Below are positions 15,364-24,414 of a stretch of DNA of 64,000 bases, piece after piece. Both the position numbers and the translations under genes were made by a program. The DNA comes from Polyangia bacterium. GTDB lineage: Bacteria > Myxococcota_A > Polyangia > Polyangiales > JAUICN01. The stretch is from the NCBI GenBank assembly GCA_030427835.1, contig JAUICN010000004.1, positions 1-64,000 of the forward strand. Reading direction: 5' to 3'. The notes beneath the pieces were generated by a model that searched no databases, had not been told where the DNA came from, and was given only the letters and a program-made list of their open reading frames with translations. The first letter of the stretch is position 1; each line of letters begins with the position of its first letter.

Positions 15364-17064
15364 TCAATCCTGGGAGCGGCGACCGAGCCACCATAGGTAG
15401 GCGCTGTAGGAGGTGGACCAGGCCATGGTTGCGCCAAACAGGCCCACGCCCATGAAAAAGTGATCCAGGCCCACGAGCAGTGCCGAGGCCAGGACCCCTG
15501 AGGCCGTGACCAGCCCCTGGAGCAACCGGTGCCCCCGTCGTTCCATGGCGGCGGCAAGCGCCAGATCCCGCGTCATGATCTGCACGCGGCCGGCCCGCAA
15601 ATCCTCCAGTACCTCGGCCGCCTGAACGGGCATATCCCCCGCGGTGGAGCTGAGTCGCAGGGCGGTCTGCAGCAGTTCGGCCCCCAACCTCTCAGGCGAG
15701 TAACGTTGCTTCACCAGGTCTAGAAAGTAGGGGGAAACCTCCTCCATGATGTCGAGCTGTGGGTAGATTTCCTTGCCCACGCCCTCCACGGTCATCATGG
15801 CCTTGCCCATCATGAGAAAGTCCGCTGGGATCTCGATGCCGTACTTTCGGGCCCCGTAGGCCAAGTCCCTCACCATCTGCGAGAAATCCAGATCCTGCAG
15901 TTGCTTGCCCAGGTACCGTTCAGAAAGCACCGCAACCTCAGTTTCAAAGGCCTCCCGATCCACCCGCCGCGTGGGCTTACCCATGGCGTAGAGCGCATCG
16001 GCAATGGCCCGTGCATCCTTGCGGGCACAACCCACCATCAGGTCCACCATGCGATCCCTCAGGCGCGGGGTGAGCCTTCCCACCAAACCCAAATCCACCA
16101 TGCCCAAAACGGGCGCCCCGGGGGTTCCCCCAATCAGCACATTTCCAGGGTGGGGGTCCGCGTGGAAGAAGCCATCCTCAAAAATCTGTTGCATCACCGT
16201 GTTCAGGGCGAGCCGGGCAATCTCTTCCCCGCTGAACCCGTCGTTCACGGCCGCGTAGACCTTCTTGCCCTCCAGGAACTCCATGGTGATCACCCGCCGG
16301 GCGCTGGCCTGGCGGTAGATCTTAGGAAACTTCACCCGGGGGTTGTCCGCAAAGTTGGCTGTAAACCGGTCGGCATTGTCGGCCTCCAGGGTGAAATCCA
16401 ACTCGGCTCGGATGGCCCGGTCAAACTCTTCCACCAACTTCATGGGCGAGTACATGCGCGATTCAGGAATCGAACGCTCCACCGCCCGCGCAAGCCAATG
16501 CAGTAGATCCAAGTCCCGTTCCACAATGGATTGAATGCCTGGCCGTTGAATCTTCACGGCCACCTTGATGGGTGCTGCGGGCTCGGCCTGTTCCCGCGCG
16601 TTGTCACCCGGTTCCTCCAAGGGGCTGGGCACCAGCATCGCCCGATGCACCTGACCCACCGACGCGCTGGCAATGCACTTTGGATCGAACTCCGCAAAAA
16701 CCTCCTCGATAGGCGCGCCCAGCTCGGCCTCCACAAGGGGCTTCAACTCCGCGAAGTCCACGGCCGGCACATTGTCCTGGAGTTTTTTCAGCTCAGAAAC
16801 AATGTCCTCGGGGATGACGTCCGGCCGCGTGGAAAGGATCTGGCCCAGTTTCACAAACGACGGCCCCAGATCCTGCAGCACCAGGCGCAGCCGGGTACCC
16901 CGGGCACTGGCCTGCCCAGAAGCTTCCGGACCCGGGTTAGTGCTTGGGCGCACCAGGGAACCAAGGCCCGCTCGCTGCACCACCTCACCAAACCCATGGC
17001 GCATCAGCACCACCACGATTTGCCGCAGCCGGTCCAGGTCCTTCACAGGTTTCAACAAGCCCAT
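15364..17064 (-). CDS. ABC1/UbiB-family atypical kinase
   Basis: 566 residues, the usual length for UbiB/AarF. Family signatures: the KxGQ motif in SFVKLGQILSTRPD, an Ala-rich loop variant SASVGQVHRA, VAVKIQRPG (the ATP-site lysine), FHADPHPGN (catalytic loop) and VDLGLVG (DFG equivalent). The C-terminus has one or two hydrophobic segments (LVTASGVLASALLVGLDHFFMG) that would anchor it in the inner membrane. Members support ubiquinone or other quinone/lipid pathways; no quinone synthesis gene is nearby. A Glu/Pro-rich insertion lies between the Ala-rich loop and the lysine strand. Confidence 0.9.
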   Translation of the reverse strand: MGLLKPVKDLDRLRQIVVVLMRHGFGEVVQRAGLGSLVRPSTNPGPEASGQASARGTRLRLVLQDLGPSFVKLGQILSTRPDVIPEDIVSELKKLQDNVPAVDFAELKPLVEAELGAPIEEVFAEFDPKCIASASVGQVHRAMLVPSPLEEPGDNAREQAEPAAPIKVAVKIQRPGIQSIVERDLDLLHWLARAVERSIPESRMYSPMKLVEEFDRAIRAELDFTLEADNADRFTANFADNPRVKFPKIYRQASARRVITMEFLEGKKVYAAVNDGFSGEEIARLALNTVMQQIFEDGFFHADPHPGNVLIGGTPGAPVLGMVDLGLVGRLTPRLRDRMVDLMVGCARKDARAIADALYAMGKPTRRVDREAFETEVAVLSERYLGKQLQDLDFSQMVRDLAYGARKYGIEIPADFLMMGKAMMTVEGVGKEIYPQLDIMEEVSPYFLDLVKQRYSPERLGAELLQTALRLSSTAGDMPVQAAEVLEDLRAGRVQIMTRDLALAAAMERRGHRLLQGLVTASGVLASALLVGLDHFFMGVGLFGATMAWSTSYSAYLWWLGRRSQD

Positions 17065-17123
17065 GGCACTACTTTACCCTGAAACACGATGGCTACAGTG
17101 AAAACACACGGACCCCAGAAACC

Positions 17124-18005
17124 CTAGGGGCAGTGTTGGGAGACTTGGATGCTGCGTGTGGTGTGGTTGAAGGGGCCGGGGGTGAGGGTTCCGTTGGTGT
17201 CCACCAGCTGCAGGGTGACTTCGTAGGTGGCCTCCTGCATGCCTTCAATCCAGTGGGGCACCCAGCGAGTGATTTCGCCTTGCAGGTTCTCCCCGCGATC
17301 GCTTCCAATGTGGTACCGGACCCGGTAGCCGTCCTCCGAAAGGGCCACGTTGGAGAGGTAGAAATCCAGCAACACAGACGTGCCTGGCGCGTAACAACCC
17401 TTGGGGCGGCTAAAGGTGAGCATGGGTTGGCTGGAGTCGGGCGTGGCCAACCCAGAGGCCTGCTCGGCCAATACCCCATAGTGGAAGGTACGCATCACAA
17501 ACGCCCCCGGCGCTTTCACAGACTCGTGCTGGTAGCGGCTAGGGAACAGGCGCACCGTGTGGGTGCCCTCGGCCAGGGGGTAGCCCAGTTTTTCCTCCAC
17601 CAGGGCATCCAAATCCAGGGGCTGGGTAAAATCTCGAATGGCAATGTAGGGGGCGTTGTCCACGATGACGTGCACATGTTTCCCGGGGGACGGGGCCAGC
17701 GGCCAACCTTCCACAGAAACGTCCAAGGTAGCCTCTCCCGCAGGGTAGGTGGCTCCCTGTTCAGGCACGCGAACGGTGAGCGAGGGGGCAGGGCCATCAA
17801 GGCCTGTCCGTGATCCGGGGCGAACCGTCATGGAACTCCCAACGCCCGCCAGGTAGCCGTCCATGGGGGCTTCATCTTCCAGGGTGGTGAGCGGAGGGTA
17901 CTCCACCGGTTTGGAAGCAGCCCGCCCCCCACAGCCCACAACCATCGTCGAGCCAGCCAAGATCGCCGCAGCTGCAAAGAACACCGGAAAAGCTTGAGTT
18001 CCCAT
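17124..18005 (-). CDS. predicted lipoprotein, beta-rich, unknown function
   Basis: 293 residues from ATG 18005, which has GGAGGTGGTG directly upstream; a longer in-frame extension to 18296 was rejected. The signal peptide ends in lipobox MVVGC. The mature part has an Ig-like or cadherin-like look: VPEQGATYPAG, LDVSVEGWPLAP, KHVHVIVDNAPYIAI, GTHTVRLFPSRYQHES, a layout seen in secreted proteins that start with a fibronectin-like segment. No enzyme motif is visible. It is monocistronic and divergent from glnB. Confidence 0.65.
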   Translation of the reverse strand: MGTQAFPVFFAAAAILAGSTMVVGCGGRAASKPVEYPPLTTLEDEAPMDGYLAGVGSSMTVRPGSRTGLDGPAPSLTVRVPEQGATYPAGEATLDVSVEGWPLAPSPGKHVHVIVDNAPYIAIRDFTQPLDLDALVEEKLGYPLAEGTHTVRLFPSRYQHESVKAPGAFVMRTFHYGVLAEQASGLATPDSSQPMLTFSRPKGCYAPGTSVLLDFYLSNVALSEDGYRVRYHIGSDRGENLQGEITRWVPHWIEGMQEATYEVTLQLVDTNGTLTPGPFNHTTRSIQVSQHCP

Positions 18006-18164
18006 CACCACCTCCAGGGGGCATCCTAGGCGCGTCCACCAGCCACGACAAGGACCCGCGCACCTGCACCTATTTACCCGGGTGAAACATCCAGGAAACA
18101 CCCACTCGTTAGGTTCCCCCTGTGGTTTTGGATAGAAGCGATTGGGCAGGTAGATGGCGGTTTG

Positions 18165-18186
18165 CGGTCGCCTCCACCTGCGACCG
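18165..18186. promoter_or_regulatory. inverted repeat upstream of glnB
   Basis: CGGTCGC-ctccacct-GCGACCG is a perfect 7-bp inverted repeat with an 8-nt spacer, about 100 bp upstream of glnB in the divergent promoter region. A regulator site is the simplest reading, but no known nitrogen-regulator consensus fits. Confidence 0.35.
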
Positions 18187-18193
18187 GTGTTAG

Positions 18194-18640
<447 letters not shown>

Positions 18641-18693
18641 CGGCCGCAGATCAAAGATATTCAGGTATTGAATCTAGGAAAGGTGGAGAGCAG

Positions 18694-20118
18694 ATGAGTG
18701 AGATCAAAACAATCAAGGATGCCATCGAGTTTGGGCGTGCCAAGGGAGCGGTCATGGCCGACCTTCGGTTTATCGATATGCCCGGAACCTGGCAGCACAC
18801 CAGTGTGCCCTTTGAACGCATTGACGAGCAAGCCTTTGAGGATGGATTCGGGTTTGACGGTTCCTCCATTCGAGGGTTCCAGCCCATCAATGCCTCCGAC
18901 ATGTTGATTGTGCCGGAACCGAGCACCGCGAAGATGGATCCGTTCATGCGCCATCCCACCGTGTCCTTTGTTTGCAAAATCCTGGACCCCATCACAAAGC
19001 AGCCCTACGAGCGGGACCCACGCTACGTCGCCCTGAAGGCCGAGTCCTTCCTACGCCAGACGGGCGTCGCGGATCAGGCCTTTTTTGGCCCAGAGGCGGA
19101 GTTCTTCGTATTCGACGACGTTCGGTACAGCACCTCCCCCAACCTGTCCTTCTTTGAAATCGACAGCGCAGAGGCCGCATGGAACACGGGCGCCGATGAG
19201 GGGCCCAACCTGGGGTACAAGGTTCGTCACAAGGGCGGTTATTTTCCCCTTTCCCCAACCGATACCCTGCAGGACCTGCGCACCGACATCGTGCAAGCTG
19301 TCCAGGGCCTAGGCTACGAGGTGGAGGTCAGTCACCACGAGGTCGCCACCGCCGGTCAGTGTGAAGTTGGAATGCGCTTCAACACCTTGACAGCCATGGC
19401 CGACCAGCTGCTGTGGTTCAAGTACGTGGTGAAAAATGTCGCCCTCCAGGCAGGCAAGTCCGCCACGTTCATGCCCAAGCCCATCGTGGGAGACAACGGC
19501 AACGGCATGCACATCCACCAGTCGCTTTGGAAGAACAACGATTCGCTCTTCGCCGGCGACGGGTACGCAGGCATGAGCGAAACCGCCATGCACTACATCG
19601 CTGGAATCCTAGCCCACGCGCCCGCCCTGTGTGCATTCTCCAACGCCACGGTCAACAGTTACCGGCGTTTGGTTCCCGGCTATGAGGCGCCCACCAACCT
19701 GGCCTACAGCGCCCGTAACCGGTCAGCCGCCGTGCGTATTCCCGCCTACTCCCCATCCAGCAAGGCGCGTCGAATTGAGGCCAGGTTCCCGGATTCCACC
19801 GGAAACCCCTACCTCACCTTCTCCGCCATGATGATGGCCGGGTTGGACGGGATTCAACGCAAGCTCGATCCCGGCGATCCCCTGGACAAGGACATCTACT
19901 CCCTGAGCCCAGAGGAGCTTCAGGGCGTGGCCCAGGTTCCCGGTAGCCTGGAAGCCAGCCTTGAGGCCCTGGCCAAGGATCACGAGTTCCTGCTCCAGGG
20001 GGATGTCTTCACAAAGGACATCATTGAGGAATGGACCCAATACAAGCAGTCCGAGGAAATCGACCCCGTGAAACTGCAGACCACGCCCAAGGAGTTTGAG
20101 CTCTACTACGACGTCTAG
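18694..20118 (+). CDS. glnA: glutamine synthetase type I
   Basis: 474 residues, the normal GSI length. It makes glutamine from glutamate, ammonia and ATP. Seen: the beta-grasp segment [12 protein letters not shown], the metal and glutamate-binding regions [13 protein letters not shown], the ATP signature [19 protein letters not shown], and the adenylylation site at Tyr402 in [10 protein letters not shown]. The last shows the GSI-beta subtype, so activity should be turned off by a GlnE-type adenylyltransferase encoded elsewhere. GGTGGAGAG precedes the ATG. It follows glnB in one operon, and a strong terminator lies 45 bp downstream. Confidence 0.97.
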   Translation: MSEIKTIKDAIEFGRAKGAVMADLRFIDMPGTWQHTSVPFERIDEQAFEDGFGFDGSSIRGFQPINASDMLIVPEPSTAKMDPFMRHPTVSFVCKILDPITKQPYERDPRYVALKAESFLRQTGVADQAFFGPEAEFFVFDDVRYSTSPNLSFFEIDSAEAAWNTGADEGPNLGYKVRHKGGYFPLSPTDTLQDLRTDIVQAVQGLGYEVEVSHHEVATAGQCEVGMRFNTLTAMADQLLWFKYVVKNVALQAGKSATFMPKPIVGDNGNGMHIHQSLWKNNDSLFAGDGYAGMSETAMHYIAGILAHAPALCAFSNATVNSYRRLVPGYEAPTNLAYSARNRSAAVRIPAYSPSSKARRIEARFPDSTGNPYLTFSAMMMAGLDGIQRKLDPGDPLDKDIYSLSPEELQGVAQVPGSLEASLEALAKDHEFLLQGDVFTKDIIEEWTQYKQSEEIDPVKLQTTPKEFELYYDV

Positions 20119-20162
20119 GGACCGAATCACAGCGGTTTCGGGGGCCCAGGGCACCCGTCGCC

Positions 20163-20197
20163 AAAAAAGGCCTCGGATGTGAATCCGGGGCTTTTTT
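20163..20197 (+). terminator. Rho-independent terminator of glnB-glnA
   Basis: GCCTCGGAT pairs with ATCCGGGGC (one G-U pair) around a GTGA loop, with an A-run before and TTTTTT after the stem. It lies 45 bp past the glnA stop. Confidence 0.88.
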
Positions 20198-20284
20198 GTG
20201 GGATTTTGGGTGAGTCAGGGCAGGGCAAGTCTGCGTTTCGTTTGACGCCCCATTTCCACCTCGGATAGCATCGTCGGATGGTCC

Positions 20285-21301
20285 GTGTGCCCAGTGAGGC
20301 CTGTGGACCCGGGATTTCCCTTGAGTGATGTGTCGACCAAACTGCTTTCCCTTGGACTCCGTGCCGTGCCACGAAGTGCGGTCAGCCAGGTCATGGGAAA
20401 AATCGCCGCCTGGCAGGCGCCGCAACCCATGGTGCATCGAGCCATCGAGGCATTCCGGGGGATCTACGGCGTACAACTGGATGAGGCCGTGGTTCCGGCG
20501 GGTGGATTCGCCTCCTTTGACGCTTTTTTTACCCGGGCCCTGAAGCCAGGTGCCCGCCCCATTCAGCGTGGGGGCCAAGCCGTCTCGCCGGCCGACGGAA
20601 CCCTGGAGGCCCTGGGGCGAGTTCGAGAAGACACCTCGTTTCTGGTGAAGGGCAAGGAATACACCCTGCACGAGATGTTGCAGGACCCCCTGCTCGTGGA
20701 ACGGTTTTCGGGTGGAACCTACGCATTGATCTACCTGGCTCCCAGCAACTACCACCGGGTGCACGCCCCCGTCCGTGGCGCAGTGGAGCGCATCATCCAC
20801 ATTCCTGGCACGCTCTTTCCCGTCAATCGCATTGGCGAGCACATCCCAAAACTATTTGTGCGCAACGAGCGAGTGGTCATTCTCCAGCGCACCGGTGCCC
20901 ACGACAGTACGGGCAATGCCGACAGTACCGACAACCCCGAGCCCCAGGGAAAGCGTCCCGCCCGGGTGGCTTCCGGCGGGCGTGTCACCGCCACGGTCAT
21001 GGTGGGGGCCATGGGGGTAGGGCGAATTTCCCTGGCATTTGACGACCTACAAACCAACATGCCGGGGCGTCGTCAGCACGAGAGGGTCTACGATGATCTT
21101 CCTGAAATGGCGGCGGGAGACGAACTGGGCCGGTTTCACCTGGGTTCCACCGTGCTGGTGTTCTTCGAACAGGACGATCCAGCAACCCAGGCGTTTCGTC
21201 CAGGGGATCCACTCCGCGCCGGCACACCGGTGCAAATGGGCCGGCCCCTGTTTCCAACCAGCGCGGCACAGGCGCCGGCCTCCCCGGAAGGAAAACCCTG
21301 A
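20285..21301 (+). CDS. psd: phosphatidylserine decarboxylase proenzyme
   Basis: 338 residues. It turns phosphatidylserine into phosphatidylethanolamine at the inner membrane and cleaves itself at the LGST site to form a pyruvoyl group. Seen: FFTRALKPGARPI, SPADGTLE (catalytic Asp region), APSNYHRVHAP, PGTLFPVN and FHLGSTVLVFFE with Ser288 as the future pyruvoyl residue. An insertion of about 30 residues rich in Asp, Ser, Thr and Asn (about 205-232) lies between the LFVRNERVV strand and the ATVMVGAMGVG strand and is unusual. The start is GTG 20285 or a GTG slightly downstream; it is not certain. The stop is 2 bp from the methyltransferase start, so they form an operon. Confidence 0.93.
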   Translation: MCPVRPVDPGFPLSDVSTKLLSLGLRAVPRSAVSQVMGKIAAWQAPQPMVHRAIEAFRGIYGVQLDEAVVPAGGFASFDAFFTRALKPGARPIQRGGQAVSPADGTLEALGRVREDTSFLVKGKEYTLHEMLQDPLLVERFSGGTYALIYLAPSNYHRVHAPVRGAVERIIHIPGTLFPVNRIGEHIPKLFVRNERVVILQRTGAHDSTGNADSTDNPEPQGKRPARVASGGRVTATVMVGAMGVGRISLAFDDLQTNMPGRRQHERVYDDLPEMAAGDELGRFHLGSTVLVFFEQDDPATQAFRPGDPLRAGTPVQMGRPLFPTSAAQAPASPEGKP

Positions 21302-21303
21302 AT

Positions 21304-22680
21304 ATGGCGATTCCGCCTTCCGATCCCCCTGGCGACCCCAAGAGCGCTGACAACACGCTTTCTGCCCCTCCTCCTCTGAAAGCGCCCGCCAAAGCGGTCT
21401 CGAGCCTACCGCCACCCGCCCCACGGGTTTCAAGGCCGAGTTTGCCCCAGTCCCAGGGCACGGCCCCGCAGGCTCCCATGGCCGGTGACGAGCCTGGTGT
21501 GGACGCCCAGCTAGAAGCCGATTCTGGGCTGGCCGATTCTGGGCTGGCCGATTCTGGGCTGGCCGATTCTAGGCTGGCCGATCCTGAGCCCACAAAGATC
21601 GATGACGTGGATGCGTCCACTCCAGAGGACGAATCCTCCCCTGAGGACGCGCCCACCCTAGAAACGCGACCCGTGGAATCTCGTGCCGCCGAAGAGGTAA
21701 AGACGCCACCCAAGCCTCCACCCGTGGCAGCCAAAGAATCCGCCGCTTCCAAGCCCGTCAAGAAGCGCCCACCTCCCACCGATGAAACGCCCCTGGGTAG
21801 CCCCAACCAGGGCAAGGCCACCCAACAGCGTCGTTGGTTCGAGACCTTCTTTGATGAAGATTACTTTCGTACGGTGCCCACGCCTTCAGACGATTGGATT
21901 GCTCGCCAATGTGACTTTCTTGAACACGCGGTAAACCTGGAAGCCGGGCAGCGTATTCTGGATGTGGCCTGTGGCCAGGGGCGCCATTGCGCCGAGCTTG
22001 CGAACCGTGGCTATTCCGCAGTGGGTCTCGATCTTTCCCGGTCCATGCTTGCCCGCGCCTCGGCCAACTCCGAGCGGCGAAATGTGGACGTTAGTTTTCT
22101 ACATGGAGACATGCGTGTTCTGGATTTTCGTGAGTCCTTTGATGTGTTGAGCTGCTGGGGTACCTCGTTTGGCTACTTCGACGACGAAACCAACCGTGAT
22201 GTGCTGACCCGATTCCACCGGTCGCTGGTCCCCAATGGAAAACTATTGCTGGACATCGTGAACCGGGACTACGTCATGCGCGCCCAACCCAACCTGGTCT
22301 GGTTTGAGGGCGACCAATGCGTGTGCATGGAGGAAACCCACTTCAACCACATCAAGTCACGGCTCGAGGTGAAGCGCACCGCCATCTTTGAGGATGGCCA
22401 TCAACAGGAAAACCAGTACGCAGTGCGCCTATTTTCCATCCATGAACTGGGGCAACTCCTGTACCAACATGGGTTTCGTGTGCTTTCCATCAGCGCCCAC
22501 GAGACCATGCCCGGGGTATTCTTTGGATCGGACTCTCCCAGGATTCTGGTGGTGGCAGAACGCAAGCCCGGCGAATCCACCCGCACGAGCCTCTCAGGCC
22601 CACCGCCCACCGGCCGCCAATCCATGCCCCCCGACCGCGGCACCCAACGCATGCCCGGCATCCCCAGAAAACCCGTGTAG
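21304..22680 (+). CDS. class I SAM-dependent methyltransferase with long disordered N-terminus
   Basis: 458 residues in two parts. Residues 1-175 are Pro/Ser/Glu-rich, without predicted structure, and include five copies of the pentapeptide A-D-S-G-L. Residues about 180-430 form a Rossmann-type methyltransferase: motif I ILDVACGQGRH, GLDLSRSML (acidic loop), HGDMRVLDF, FDVLSCWGTSFGYF and the later PNGKLLLDIVN. The substrate is unknown. The position 2 bp after psd suggests a link to phospholipid head groups such as phosphatidylethanolamine N-methylation, but this is inference from neighbourhood. The disordered part may be a protein-interaction or localisation tail. Confidence 0.78.
   Translation: MAIPPSDPPGDPKSADNTLSAPPPLKAPAKAVSSLPPPAPRVSRPSLPQSQGTAPQAPMAGDEPGVDAQLEADSGLADSGLADSGLADSRLADPEPTKIDDVDASTPEDESSPEDAPTLETRPVESRAAEEVKTPPKPPPVAAKESAASKPVKKRPPPTDETPLGSPNQGKATQQRRWFETFFDEDYFRTVPTPSDDWIARQCDFLEHAVNLEAGQRILDVACGQGRHCAELANRGYSAVGLDLSRSMLARASANSERRNVDVSFLHGDMRVLDFRESFDVLSCWGTSFGYFDDETNRDVLTRFHRSLVPNGKLLLDIVNRDYVMRAQPNLVWFEGDQCVCMEETHFNHIKSRLEVKRTAIFEDGHQQENQYAVRLFSIHELGQLLYQHGFRVLSISAHETMPGVFFGSDSPRILVVAERKPGESTRTSLSGPPPTGRQSMPPDRGTQRMPGIPRKPV
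21517..21591 (+). repeat. 15-bp coding tandem repeat, five copies
   Basis: The unit GCCGATTCTGGGCTG is repeated five times in frame inside the methyltransferase N-terminus. Copies 1-3 are identical, copy 4 has one change and copy 5 four. It encodes A-D-S-G-L. In-frame repeats like this change copy number by slippage without a frameshift. Confidence 0.9.
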
Positions 22681-22698
22681 ACTACTCACCGCTCCTCT

Positions 22699-23167
22699 AG
22701 ACTCGGCGCGAAAGCGACGACGCGTAGCGGAGTCGGAGAGGGGCCCCGTCGGGTGCTTCGCACCCGTGGGGAGAGGGTTGCCCCAACCCTCTGGAAACTC
22801 AGTACCGTACGTCGAAGTTGATTCCGAAACCTGACCCAATTCCAACGACGGAGGAGGGACACCGAAGCGGTCCAGACTCGGCGCGAAAGCGACGACGCGT
22901 AGCGGAGTCGAAGAGGGGCCCCGTCGGGTGCTTCGCACCCGTGGGGAGAGGGTTGCCCCAACCCTCTAGAAACCCAGTACCGTACGTCGAAGTTGATTCC
23001 GAAACCTGACCCAATTCCAACGACGGAGGAGGGACACCGAAGCGGTCCAGACTCGGCGCGAAAGCGACGACGCGTAGCGGAGTCGGAGAGGGGCCCCGTC
23101 GGGTGCTTCGCACCCGTGGGGAGAGGGTTGCCCCAACCCTCTAGAGATTCAGTACCGTACGTCGAAG
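22699..23167. repeat. 175-bp tandem repeat array with strong hairpins, about 2.7 copies
   Basis: Units begin at about 22701, 22876 and 23051, exactly 175 bp apart and nearly identical. Each carries CGGGTGC-ttc-GCACCCG and, about 6 bp further, AGAGGGTTG-ccc-CAACCCTCT (22772-22792 in copy 1). A GACTC...GAGTC arm pair also lies at the unit start. The third copy runs 19 bp into the tonB 3' end (tonB stops at 23149). The array fills the gap between the convergent methyltransferase and tonB genes and probably ends transcription from both sides; no U-tracts follow the stems. No other gene is supported in it: open frames through it are by-products of the periodicity. Confidence 0.9.
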
Positions 23168-23991
23168 GAACAGGAGAAGGTGAGCTCGGTGGCCACGGGT
23201 TGCCCCTCGGGGCCGATGGCGGGGGACCAGTTCGGCGCTTGCTGCAGGGTTTGTACACAGGCCTGGCCAAATCCATTCCAGGTCTCGGTAACCACACGGA
23301 GTATGCGAACGCGGCCACTTGGCAACAGGCGAATTTTGACCCGTGCCTCCCCCTCAATGCCCTGTCGTTTCGCAGTTGCGGGGTAGTTGTCCTGAAGCAG
23401 TCCATTCAAGTTGGGCGGGGGGGTAGGGCGTCGTTCCAGATTGCCCAGGGGAACCACCGCGCCTGCCCCACGGCCTTGCCCGGTTCCCCCCACCGCCCCA
23501 TTGGGATCGCCTTCCCTCCTTCGGCCCGTGGCCACGCCGGGGGCTCCAATGGGGCTTATCCAATCCCGTCCGCTGGCCTGTTGGGTGGACCAACCCGAAC
23601 CGCTCGTCCCCTCGTTTGTCATCACCAGGCCGTCGAACTCAGCCAGGGTTTCTTCGGCCGGCGCCGGATCCGGATCCGGATCCGGCTTCGGATTGGGTTT
23701 TGCCACGGGCACGTCCCGGGGCTTGGGAACCACCGGGATCGGTTTGGGGGCGGGGGCTTCTTCCTCCGGGTCTTCCTCCACAGGCGGTTCTTCCGGATCG
23801 GGTGCAAGCGGTGGCAGTTCCAGTACCTCCACTTCCAACTCACCCAAACCCTGATCAAGGGCGGCTCGCGTCGGAAGCGCGGAGAGCCCCGCGTAGGAAA
23901 CCCCATGCACGAGGGTGCTCAGAGCGAGGCAACCGGTGATGACAACCCAGCCCCGGCGGTTCCAACCGCGCGCCGTCCAACCCTGTTCCAC
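23149..23991 (-). CDS. tonB: energy-transducing protein TonB
   Basis: 280 residues. TonB links the inner-membrane ExbB-ExbD motor to outer-membrane receptors. An N-terminal membrane anchor (WVVITGCLALSTLVHG) is followed by a Pro/Glu/Lys-rich periplasmic linker (about 50-110, with a run of DPDPDP-like units) and a C-terminal receptor-contact domain (about 195-275: NYPATAKRQGIEGEARVKIRLL, GRVRILRV). The protein ends SCSFDVRY. Its last codons are shared with the tandem repeat array downstream. It is last in exbB-exbD-tonB, 7 bp after exbD. A Gly-rich stretch at about 140-175 is unusual. Confidence 0.88.
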   Translation of the reverse strand: MEQGWTARGWNRRGWVVITGCLALSTLVHGVSYAGLSALPTRAALDQGLGELEVEVLELPPLAPDPEEPPVEEDPEEEAPAPKPIPVVPKPRDVPVAKPNPKPDPDPDPAPAEETLAEFDGLVMTNEGTSGSGWSTQQASGRDWISPIGAPGVATGRRREGDPNGAVGGTGQGRGAGAVVPLGNLERRPTPPPNLNGLLQDNYPATAKRQGIEGEARVKIRLLPSGRVRILRVVTETWNGFGQACVQTLQQAPNWSPAIGPEGQPVATELTFSCSFDVRY

Positions 23992-23998
23992 GTGCGGC

Positions 23999-24412
23999 CT
24001 ACTTCAGGTCCGAAGGTTTCACATTGATGGCGAACTTGGTGACCTGTTCCTGACGCAACAAATCGATGATTTGTACCACCGAAGCGTGGGGCACACGGCC
24101 GTCCGCGGCGATTACTGCCCGGACGTCGGCGTCCTTTTGACGGGCCTCCCTCACACGGGTTTGCAGTACCGCACGGGTAACCGGTTCCGCATCCAATGCC
24201 AGGGTGCCGTCCTGCCCGATGGACACGGAAAAGGTTTTCGGTGTGGATTCTCCGGTGGCGGCCTCAGGGAGTTCCATCGGAAGGGTTTTTGAAACAATGG
24301 CTGTGGCCGTGACCATCATGATGATCAGCAACACCAAAACAATGTCTACCAGGGGCGTGACGTTGATCGCGGTAATGGGCTCATCATCGCCGCCGTGAAT
24401 GCTGCCGGCCAT
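23999..24412 (-). CDS. exbD: biopolymer transport protein ExbD/TolR
   Basis: 137 residues from ATG 24412, which lies 2 bp past the exbB stop; a longer frame into exbB was rejected. One membrane helix (PLVDIVLVLLIIMMVTA) carries the proton-path Asp in the ITAINVTPLVD block that defines the family. The periplasmic domain follows: VRAVIAADGRVPHASVVQIIDLLRQEQVTKFAINV. It works with ExbB as the proton-driven motor of the TonB system. ExbD and TolR cannot be told apart by this alone; the tonB gene next to it favours ExbD. Confidence 0.92.
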   Translation of the reverse strand: MAGSIHGGDDEPITAINVTPLVDIVLVLLIIMMVTATAIVSKTLPMELPEAATGESTPKTFSVSIGQDGTLALDAEPVTRAVLQTRVREARQKDADVRAVIAADGRVPHASVVQIIDLLRQEQVTKFAINVKPSDLK

Positions 24413-24414
24413 GG

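Noticed and set aside
22699-23167. CRISPR array or insertion sequence
   Set aside because: Units are contiguous without spacers and encode no transposase; there are no terminal inverted repeats.
22686-23405. 239-residue minus-strand frame through the repeat array
   Set aside because: It is open only because the 175-bp unit repeats in different phases and runs antiphase into tonB; no start signal or domain.
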